Positions 7,749-11,881 of a stretch of DNA of 11,881 bases are shown here, one piece after another. The translations under genes were made by a program, and so were the position numbers. Positions within the stretch are counted from its first letter, which is position 1. Each line of letters opens with the position of its first letter. This DNA comes from Actinosomnolentus pattersoniae (SeqCode) (GTDB lineage Bacteria; Actinomycetota; UBA4738). The stretch spans positions 1-11,881 of the forward strand of contig JACDCJ010000038.1 in NCBI GenBank assembly GCA_013817655.1. Direction: 5' to 3'. The notes under the pieces were generated by a model. The model saw only the letters and a list, made by a program, of their open reading frames with translations. It made no database searches and had not been told where the DNA came from.

Positions 7749-7763
7749 GTGATCCAGCCATGA
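7749..7763 (+). promoter_or_regulatory. Possible leaderless 4-codon leader ORF
   Basis: GTG ATC CAG CCA TGA begins exactly where a transcript from the TATAAT box should start, and its stop overlaps the ATG of the next gene as ATGA. It could load ribosomes at the mRNA 5' end and pass them to the main gene, which has no Shine-Dalgarno of its own. Reading from an ATG inside the -10 box (7740) gives a 7-codon version in the same frame, but that codon would precede the transcript start. It could also be chance. Confidence 0.3.
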
Positions 7764-8575
7764 TCCCCTGTGCGTTCCTGCGCATCTTCCAACCGCTCGA
7801 GTCCTATCCGGAGGAGGAGCGGGCCCATTGGGAGCGCTACATCCTGGCCGGCGGCGCACGGCGCACCCCTGCTCGGGTCTACCGGGAGGAGTCCTCGCAC
7901 GGACGGGGCGTGACGGGGCTGCTCGCGGCCGCGGAGGGGGAGGAGGCAGAGATCCGGCTCGTCGACGGGCGGTACTACGTCTGCCCGTGGCGCACGCGCA
8001 TCCGAATTCTCGCGAGCATCCTGTCGTTCCGGGAATCAGCGCCCGAGGATGTGGCGGAAGCGTTCGTCCCCGAAGCGGAAGTCCGGCGGGCAGCCCGTGA
8101 GCTCGCCAGCCTGAAACGCCGGGAGCCGTCCGCGGTGCCGTCGATGTTGCAGAGTCCCTGGCACGTGCCGATCCGCTGGTTCGTCCTCGTCGACGAAGAC
8201 GAACGCCACCTCGTCCAGGATGGATCGGGCGGTTTTCGCCTCTACTACTGGACGGACATCAAGGTGGCCAGGCGGCGGGGCGAGCGGGCGCTGCAGGTCC
8301 TTCGCCGGTCGGACCTCGCCCCGGTCGCGAAGCTCGTCCGCGACCTCGTTCAGTGGGTCGGCGCATTCTCGCGCGAGTGCATGGTGGAGCTCGACTACGC
8401 CTCCGTCGCGCCGCTGTTCACCTGGGACGAGCTCGACAACGACCACAGTGGACAGGAAGTCCAGGGTGCAATCTCGGCCATCGGTCGCCGCGGTGCCATG
8501 AAGGAGGCGGCCGAGCTCTATCAAGCCGTGGCCGGCCGCTGGGCGGAGGCGAGAAGCAGGGAGCTACTGAACTAG
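7760..8575 (+). CDS. Conserved actinobacterial protein of unknown function
   Basis: A 271-residue soluble protein that I recognise only as a conserved actinobacterial family found between vdh and bldC; no enzyme motif is evident. It begins MIPCAFLRIFQPLESYPEEER and has a highly charged N-terminal third. The most family-like stretches are VDGRYYVCPWRTRIRILA (68-85), AARELASLKRREP (111-123), QSPWHVPIRWFVL (131-143), VLRRSDLAP (180-188) and TWDELDNDHS (221-230). The C-terminus is a helical AELYQAVAGRWAEARSRELLN (251-271). There is no signal peptide or membrane segment, so it is probably cytoplasmic. The frame is open upstream to 7688, but a TATAAT box lies inside that extension, so ATG at 7760 is the start. 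It is transcribed away from vdh. No function is claimed. Confidence 0.85.
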   Translation: MIPCAFLRIFQPLESYPEEERAHWERYILAGGARRTPARVYREESSHGRGVTGLLAAAEGEEAEIRLVDGRYYVCPWRTRIRILASILSFRESAPEDVAEAFVPEAEVRRAARELASLKRREPSAVPSMLQSPWHVPIRWFVLVDEDERHLVQDGSGGFRLYYWTDIKVARRRGERALQVLRRSDLAPVAKLVRDLVQWVGAFSRECMVELDYASVAPLFTWDELDNDHSGQEVQGAISAIGRRGAMKEAAELYQAVAGRWAEARSRELLN

Positions 8576-8604
8576 GGCTCAGCCTGCCCCCTCCTCTTTC
8601 GCGT

Positions 8605-8621
8605 GGGAGCCCCGGCTTCCC
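8605..8621 (+). terminator. Weak hairpin after the unknown-function gene
   Basis: GGGAGCC (8605-8611) can pair with GGCTTCCC (8614-8621) around a 2-base loop with one bulged T. It lies 30 bases after the stop codon. It is followed by TTGCTGTCC rather than a clean T-run, and the tight loop makes it marginal. It is listed only as the best terminator candidate in the gap before bldC. Confidence 0.25.
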
Positions 8622-8663
8622 TTGCTGTCCAGCTTGCGTTCCTGTGCGCACTAGGTCAAGATA

Positions 8664-8688
8664 GCTACAGGCTCGTACTGTTTGTAGC
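8664..8688 (+). promoter_or_regulatory. Interrupted inverted repeat and possible promoter upstream of bldC
   Basis: GCTACA (8664-8669) and TGTAGC (8683-8688) are perfect inverted repeats 13 bases apart, and ACAG/CTGT (8667-8670, 8679-8682) continue the symmetry inside. Within the dyad, TACTGT (8676-8681) fits the -10 pattern TANNNT, giving a leader of roughly 75 bases to bldC. No strong -35 is present. A protein binding this dyad would cover the -10, so it may be an operator, possibly autoregulatory. Known BldC sites are direct repeats, so BldC itself is not the obvious ligand. Confidence 0.3.
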
Positions 8689-8727
8689 GTTCCGGCCGCC
8701 CCCTTCTCGCGCGGCAGGTGATGAGCG

Positions 8728-8767
8728 AGGAGGGAGGCAAGTGTCTGCAGGAGGGAGGATCGGATGA
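8728..8767 (+). promoter_or_regulatory. Tandem Shine-Dalgarno repeats and 8-codon leader ORF before bldC
   Basis: The 10-base sequence AGGAGGGAGG occurs twice, at 8728-8737 and 8749-8758. The second lies 5 bases before the bldC ATG and is its ribosome binding site. The first places AGGAGG 7 bases before a GTG at 8741, which opens a tiny frame encoding MSAGGRIG and stops with TGA at 8765-8767, overlapping the bldC ATG as ATGA. The arrangement suggests translational coupling, or regulation of bldC translation through the leader ORF. The second repeat is inside the leader ORF, so translating it would occupy the bldC site. Confidence 0.4.
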
Positions 8768-8961
8768 AGGTAGCGCGCCCCCAAGAGAAGCTCCTGACCC
8801 CCGCCGAGGTGGCTGCCATGTTCCGTGTGGATCCCAAGACGGTCACCCGGTGGGCGAAGGCCGGAAAACTGTCTTCGATCCGGACGCTCGGTGGCCACCG
8901 GCGATACCGCGAGGCCGAGATCGATGCCTTGCTGAAGCAGTCCTCCGTCAGCGCGGGGTGA
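8764..8961 (+). CDS. bldC: BldC, MerR-like winged-helix developmental regulator
   Basis: A 65-residue DNA-binding protein. From LLTPAEVAAMF (10-20) through VDPKTVTRWAKAGKL (22-36) to IRTLGGHRRYREAEIDALL (39-57) it is nearly the Streptomyces BldC sequence as I remember it. The helix-turn-helix and the wing GGHRRYRE are intact. Unlike true MerR proteins it has no dimerisation helix or effector domain. Streptomyces BldC binds cooperatively to direct repeats and delays sporulation, but outside sporulating genera its regulon is unknown. The start ATG at 8764 has a strong AGGAGGGAGG site 5 bases upstream. The protein starts about as expected, with a short variable N-terminus (MKVARPQEK). It converges with the tRNA cluster after 27 bases with no clear terminator. 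Confidence 0.96.
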   Translation: MKVARPQEKLLTPAEVAAMFRVDPKTVTRWAKAGKLSSIRTLGGHRRYREAEIDALLKQSSVSAG

Positions 8962-8988
8962 GACCTTCCCCATCACGTCCGTCCGAGG

Positions 8989-9061
8989 TGGCGAGGGGCA
9001 GAATCGAACTGCCGACACCGCGGTTTTCAGCCGCGTGCTCTGCCAACTGAGCTACCTCGCC
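8989..9061 (-). tRNA. tRNA-Phe (GAA)
   Basis: A 73-base cloverleaf on the minus strand. Acceptor GGCGAGG pairs with CCTCGCC, the anticodon loop CTGAAAA gives anticodon GAA, the T-loop contains TTCGATT and the discriminator is A. The genome continues CCT after the discriminator, so CCA is not encoded and must be added by the CCA-adding enzyme. It is the last member of a Glu-Asp-Phe cluster. Confidence 0.96.
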
Positions 9062-9071
9062 GACGAGTTCG

Positions 9072-9147
9072 CGGTCCCGACCGGATTTGAACCGGCGCTC
9101 TCCGCCTTGACAGGGCGGCGTGTTCGACCAGGCTACACCACGGGACC
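9072..9147 (-). tRNA. tRNA-Asp (GTC)
   Basis: A 76-base cloverleaf. Acceptor GGTCCCG pairs with CGGGACC, anticodon stem CCGCC/GGCGG encloses CTGTCAA with anticodon GTC, the T-loop is TTCAAAT and the discriminator is G, as expected for tRNA-Asp. CCA is not encoded. It lies 11 bases from tRNA-Glu and 10 from tRNA-Phe, so the three are processed from one precursor. Confidence 0.96.
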
Positions 9148-9158
9148 TATTCGGTTCG

Positions 9159-9231
9159 TGCCCCCAACGGGATTCGAACCCGTGCCTCCGCCTTGAAAGG
9201 GCGATATCCTGGGCCGCTAGACGATGGGGGC
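9159..9231 (-). tRNA. tRNA-Glu (TTC)
   Basis: A 73-base cloverleaf. Acceptor GCCCCCA pairs with TGGGGGC, the anticodon loop CTTTCAA gives anticodon TTC, the T-loop is TTCGAAT and the discriminator is A. CCA is not encoded. It is the first gene of the Glu-Asp-Phe cluster, an order also found, from memory, in mycobacteria (gluT-aspT-pheU). Confidence 0.96.
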
Positions 9232-9272
9232 TCGCCGGCCACCGGCCCCGGCCCTGGGGGGCAGCGCCACCG

Positions 9273-9278
9273 AGTATA
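9273..9278 (-). promoter_or_regulatory. Predicted promoter -10 of the tRNA cluster
   Basis: The minus strand reads TATACT (9278 to 9273), 5/6 to the consensus -10. Transcription would start near 9266, giving a GC-rich leader of about 35 bases before tRNA-Glu. No good -35 is seen at the usual distance. It is divergent from the phosphoesterase gene. Confidence 0.5.
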
Positions 9279-9313
9279 GCGCCCCATCCCTGTCCTCCTC
9301 CGCGCCCTCTTCG

Positions 9314-9319
9314 TAGGGT
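9314..9319 (+). promoter_or_regulatory. Possible leaderless -10 of the phosphoesterase gene
   Basis: TAGGGT fits TANNNT and ends 6 bases before the GTG at 9326, the spacing of a leaderless transcript. The intervening GGGGGA could also act as a poor ribosome site for a longer transcript, so the leaderless reading is uncertain. No -35 is evident. Confidence 0.35.
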
Positions 9320-9325
9320 GGGGGA

Positions 9326-10828
9326 GTGACCGAGCAGGCTCATCCGACCGCATCGCCGCCACGGCGTGCATCGATCAGGCAGAAGGCGATGCTCCTCCTG
9401 CCGGTCGCGATCGGTGCGGCCGGCGCGTGGCTCGGGATGCTCCTCGCCGGAACCTCGACGTTCGTCACCGGTCCCTTCACGGTGGAGCTCGCGGGCCGTT
9501 TCGGCCCGGGCCACACCGAGATCGCGCTACCGCCGCTCGGGAGGCTCACGGCCGACACCCATCTCGCCCCCCTGCGCCTGAAGGCGACCCTCCGGGACGT
9601 CGATGTGCCCAGGCTCACGGAGGTGATCCGGACCAGCACGCCGAACGAGGTGGTCGCCCAGGTCGAGCGGGACGCCACTCGTGCCATCCTGCCGTTCGCC
9701 GTCCGTCTCGTGGCCGTGGCGCTCCTGGGGGCCCTTGCTCTCGGCGTCCTGGCCTTCCGGACGGGGTGGCGCCGGGTCGGGGTGGCGACGCTGACGGCCT
9801 TCCTCACCGTGTCCGGCAGCGAACTCCTGGCTTGGTCGACCTTCCGCCCCGCGGCCTTCCTTTCCCCGAGGTTCTCCGGCACGCTCGCGTTCGCGCCGGA
9901 CCTGATCGGCCCCGTCGAGTCGGCCACGGACAGGATCAATCAATTCCGCGGAGAGCTTCGCCGGGTGATCGACGGTACGGCCCGAGTGTTCGCCCGTATC
10001 CAGTCGATGCCTCTGGATGCCGACGAGATCCGAGTGCTGCACGTGTCGGACATCCATCTGTCTCCGCTCGGCCTCGAGTTCGCCAGAGAGGTGGCTGAGG
10101 CGTTCGACGTGGACTTCGTCATCGATACCGGCGACCTCACGTCGTTCGGGACCGAGGCAGAGGACCTCATCGTCTCCTACGTCCCTCAGTTCCGGCGTCC
10201 GTACGTCTTCGTCAGGGGGAACCACGACTCTCCCTCTCTCCAGGCAGCGATGCGAAGAGTGGAGAACGCCATCGTTCTGGACGGCGCCTCGACGACGATC
10301 CAGGGCATCATCGTCTTCGGGCTGGGAGATCCCCTCTTCACGCCCAATCCCGAGACGGCCCCGGACGAGGCCGAGGTGACGAGGCTGTTCGCCCTCACGG
10401 GAGAGCGAATCGCCTTCGCCCTCGATCTCCTGCCTTCCCCTCCCGACATTCTCGCCGTTCACAACGACCGCATCGCGGCTCGGGCGGTTGGCCGGGTCCC
10501 GCTCGTGATCGCGGGGCACGACCACGTCCAGTCGGCTCGCGAGTCCGCCGGCACCCTCCTCCTTCGGGTCGGTACGACGGGGGGAGCTGGGGCGACCGTC
10601 TTCACTCAGGAGGGCGGCATCCCCCTTTCGGCCCAGGTGTTGCGATTCAGCGCGAGCGACCCGGTGAAGCTCGTGGCTTACGACGTCATCGAACAGTCGC
10701 CGGAGAGCGGGAGCCTCACGGTCGAGCGCCACCTCGTGGCGGAGGAGTTCGGGGACCTCGAGCCGACTCCGAGCCCTTCCGATTCCGCGAGCGGCCCCGA
10801 GCCAAACACGACCTCGCCTTCGGGCTAG
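9326..10828 (+). CDS. Membrane-anchored calcineurin-like metallophosphoesterase
   Basis: A 500-residue protein. Three hydrophobic helices are at about 21-43, 122-144 and 152-170, followed by a metallophosphoesterase domain at about 235-420. Metal ligands are visible: Asp242 and His244 (SDIHLS), Asp270 (TGDLTS), Asn299-His300-Asp301 (RGNHDS), His379 (AVHN), and His398 and His400 (AGHDHVQ). Arg/Lys-rich segments before helix 1 (PPRRASIRQK) and between helices 2 and 3 (RTGWRR) suggest these face the cytoplasm, which puts both the 44-120 segment and the catalytic domain outside the cell. The C-terminus (about 479-500) is Pro/Ser/Thr-rich and disordered. Substrate is unknown: cell-envelope phosphodiesters or nucleotides are possible. 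The start is GTG at 9326; no earlier start gives a better signal. Its stop shares CTAG with the opposing gene. Confidence 0.9.
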   Translation: MTEQAHPTASPPRRASIRQKAMLLLPVAIGAAGAWLGMLLAGTSTFVTGPFTVELAGRFGPGHTEIALPPLGRLTADTHLAPLRLKATLRDVDVPRLTEVIRTSTPNEVVAQVERDATRAILPFAVRLVAVALLGALALGVLAFRTGWRRVGVATLTAFLTVSGSELLAWSTFRPAAFLSPRFSGTLAFAPDLIGPVESATDRINQFRGELRRVIDGTARVFARIQSMPLDADEIRVLHVSDIHLSPLGLEFAREVAEAFDVDFVIDTGDLTSFGTEAEDLIVSYVPQFRRPYVFVRGNHDSPSLQAAMRRVENAIVLDGASTTIQGIIVFGLGDPLFTPNPETAPDEAEVTRLFALTGERIAFALDLLPSPPDILAVHNDRIAARAVGRVPLVIAGHDHVQSARESAGTLLLRVGTTGGAGATVFTQEGGIPLSAQVLRFSASDPVKLVAYDVIEQSPESGSLTVERHLVAEEFGDLEPTPSPSDSASGPEPNTTSPSG

Positions 10829-11580
10829 GTTCGGCTAGGTGCCCCCGGCGCTCCCCCAGCTGGGCCCATGGAGCGCCTCTCGTAAGATTCAGTCTGCACC
10901 ACCAAGGCCTGGATACCCATCCCGCTACTCCTGCCGAAGAGAAACTGTTCGGTAATCTCCGGGGAAGTGGTCAGGAAACCTCCGATACTGAACCAGTGTC
11001 TGGCTGCGTTGATGTCTGTTACTGCCGCGTCGTTCAGCGGCAGGTCGAGGGCGGCGGCGTGGCTGGGGCAGTCGCTCTCCGTGACACTGTGTGCCCCGTA
11101 TCCTCCGTCGCCCAAGTCCTGCCAGATATCGGCGCTCGTACCTTTGTTCCGATTCAGCTCTCTGGCCGGTGTCTCCACTCGTGAAAGCGCGTAGATGTGC
11201 GACGCGTTTGGCGGGAATGGCGGCCGATAGCAAGAGAGCCTCAGCGTCGCCGAGACAGCCGTGCCGGAGAGAGAGGACACGTCGAACGTGAAGAAGTTAC
11301 GAAAGTCGTCGCCGTCGTGTTGCCCCACGATGTAATTGTCGTTGGCGCTGTAGTTGTCCTCCGTTGGCGACCACCACCCCTGATTATCTGTCCCCGGCAG
11401 GAACTGGCTGTCAGACGTATGGAAGACCTGGTCGCCGTGCGTGACTATCAGTCCTCCTACCAAATCACTGACGGGCGGTCCGGCCCGACTGGGATCGCCG
11501 ACGGTGATCGCCCAAGGGGCCGCCCCCACCGACATGGCAAGTACCGCCGTGATCGAGGCCACAGAGATCCCCAGTCCCAT
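10825..11580 (-). CDS. Secreted beta-rich protein of the NYIVG/RNFF type, function unknown
   Basis: A 251-residue protein with an N-terminal hydrophobic stretch (about 4-21) that looks like a signal peptide, but with no Lys or Arg before it, which is atypical. Cleavage is plausible after Ala20 or Ala24. The mature part has DNYIVGQ (81-87), FRNFFTFDVSSLSGTAVSATLRL (93-115) and ITEQFLFGRSSGMGIQALVV (209-228). From memory, this layout resembles secreted proteins common in cyanobacteria and proteobacteria, often with a PEP-CTERM tail, and is related in style to DNRLRE-type beta-sandwich domains. Here there is no C-terminal anchor, only a Gly/Pro/Ala-rich tail. Cys117 and Cys171 could form a disulfide. 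The start ATG at 11580 has AGGAGA seven bases upstream. GC is clearly lower than in neighbours, suggesting transfer. Confidence 0.72.
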   Translation of the reverse strand: MGLGISVASITAVLAMSVGAAPWAITVGDPSRAGPPVSDLVGGLIVTHGDQVFHTSDSQFLPGTDNQGWWSPTEDNYSANDNYIVGQHDGDDFRNFFTFDVSSLSGTAVSATLRLSCYRPPFPPNASHIYALSRVETPARELNRNKGTSADIWQDLGDGGYGAHSVTESDCPSHAAALDLPLNDAAVTDINAARHWFSIGGFLTTSPEITEQFLFGRSSGMGIQALVVQTESYERRSMGPAGGAPGAPSRT

Positions 11581-11587
11581 TTCGTTG

Positions 11588-11593
11588 TCTCCT
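11588..11593 (-). promoter_or_regulatory. Ribosome binding site of the secreted-protein gene
   Basis: The minus strand reads AGGAGA 7 bases before the ATG at 11580, a good Shine-Dalgarno sequence. It fixes the start, because no other in-frame start codon lies just upstream. In contrast to several genes here, this one looks conventionally led. Confidence 0.6.
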
Positions 11594-11603
11594 CTCTCGT
11601 GAA

Positions 11604-11619
11604 CAAGGTTTCTACCTTG
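11604..11619 (-). repeat. Perfect 6-bp inverted repeat in the leader of the secreted-protein gene
   Basis: CAAGGT (11604-11609) and ACCTTG (11614-11619) are perfect inverted repeats with a 4-base spacer. They begin 24 bases upstream of the start codon and just before the Shine-Dalgarno site. As RNA this is a stable tetraloop hairpin, and as DNA it could be a small operator. No function is shown. Confidence 0.45.
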
Positions 11620-11881
11620 CTGCGTCGACCGAGGGCCACCCCCCTTTCTTGTCCCAAGCTCAGGGGTAAGACTGCTGACGCGTGATCCCGTAGTATCGGC
11701 ACGTCCTCGAGACGTTGCCCCTCGACGTGTACACGAACTCCGTCAGTTCCAGAACGTGAGTGCCCCCTGTCAAGCTCCGGTTGATGCCCGACGTTTTGTG
11801 TTCGGCTGATCATTGACGTGTAGCCCATCGGCTCTGACCTTCCGTACCCTCCCTTCTCGAGCGCGGGCGACGGTCCTGATG
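11620..11881. other. Intergenic region with palindromes; no gene supported
   Basis: Together with 11581-11619 this is about 300 bases without a supportable gene. It contains a 10-bp perfect palindrome CGTGTACACG (11726-11735), ACGTC/GACGT inverted repeats around CTCGA (11701-11715), and an 8-bp direct repeat GACGTGTA (11724-11731 and 11815-11822). On the minus strand TTGACA occurs (11768-11773) without a good -10 at 16-18 bases, and GATACT (11692-11697) occurs as an isolated -10-like box that might serve the secreted gene. The final three bases are ATG and could start a gene beyond the window, but nothing confirms it. GC is about 57% on one counted line. Confidence 0.5.

Noticed and set aside
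7688..7759. Longer N-terminus for the unknown-function gene
   Set aside because: A perfect TATAAT box lies inside it, and the family-like sequence starts at MIPCAFLR.
8718..9050. Frame running through bldC into the tRNA-Phe gene
   Set aside because: It overlaps bldC in another frame and crosses a tRNA, so it cannot be a real gene here.
8989..9231. tRNA genes as integration sites (att) of a mobile element
   Set aside because: I looked for repeated tRNA 3' ends and for an integrase in the window and saw neither.
10855..10864. Palindrome CCCAGCTGGG as a terminator after the phosphoesterase gene
   Set aside because: It has no loop and no T-run, and it lies inside the coding region of the opposite gene.
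11457..11828. A 123-codon open frame on the minus strand overlapping the start of the secreted gene
   Set aside because: It runs through the signal-peptide region of a better-supported gene in another frame, its translation is low-complexity and charged with no recognisable pattern, and no clear ribosome site supports it.
11813..11850. TTGACG and TACCCT on the plus strand as a promoter for a gene beyond the window
   Set aside because: They are 26 bases apart, too far for a normal promoter.
1..11881. CRISPR array, transposon ends, restriction-modification or toxin-antitoxin genes
   Set aside because: There are no regularly spaced repeats, no transposase or nuclease motifs, and no small gene pairs fitting a toxin-antitoxin pattern on either strand.

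Overview
The window reads as chromosome of a high-GC Actinomycetota (actinobacterium). The evidence is the near-diagnostic BldC regulator, GTG start codons at most genes, an Rv0428c-type SH3-like small protein, tRNA genes that do not encode CCA, and several genes whose -10 box lies only 6-7 nt from the start codon (leaderless style). I cannot place it below phylum level.

Layout. 1-2932 (+): purF, purM and a small receiver-only response regulator joined to purM by a GTGA overlap. 2949-3161 (-): a 70-residue SH3-like protein with its own promoter. 3209-7662 (-): a compact catabolic operon read right to left: valine/leucine dehydrogenase (vdh), then E1-alpha, E1-beta and E2 of a branched-chain 2-oxoacid dehydrogenase complex (bkdABC). 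All junctions overlap (TGATG, 8 nt, TGATG). 7760-8575 (+): a conserved actinobacterial protein of unknown function, transcribed divergently from vdh. 8764-8961 (+): bldC. 8989-9231 (-): tRNA-Glu, tRNA-Asp and tRNA-Phe. 9326-10828 (+): a membrane-anchored metallophosphoesterase. 10825-11580 (-): a secreted beta-rich protein that shares its CTAG stop region with the phosphoesterase. 11581-11881: about 300 bases with no gene I can support, holding small palindromes and repeats.

How the genes fit together. purF and purM catalyse steps 1 and 5 of IMP synthesis. vdh deaminates Val/Leu/Ile to branched 2-oxoacids, and the Bkd complex converts these to isobutyryl-, isovaleryl- and 2-methylbutyryl-CoA, which feed catabolism or iso/anteiso fatty acid synthesis. 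The E3 subunit is not in the window. The order purF-purM-(insert)-vdh-unknown-bldC matches, from memory, the Streptomyces coelicolor SCO4086-SCO4091 neighbourhood, so the bkd genes appear to have been placed beside vdh within an old actinobacterial block. The last 1 kb is visibly lower in GC (about 52-62% on hand-counted lines against about 72% in the bkd operon) and is the best candidate for acquired DNA.

I see no CRISPR array, transposase, phage gene or recognisable defence system. The most interesting points are small: leaderless promoters, two tiny leader ORFs that overlap downstream starts, a receiver protein coupled to purM, and the secreted protein at the right end.
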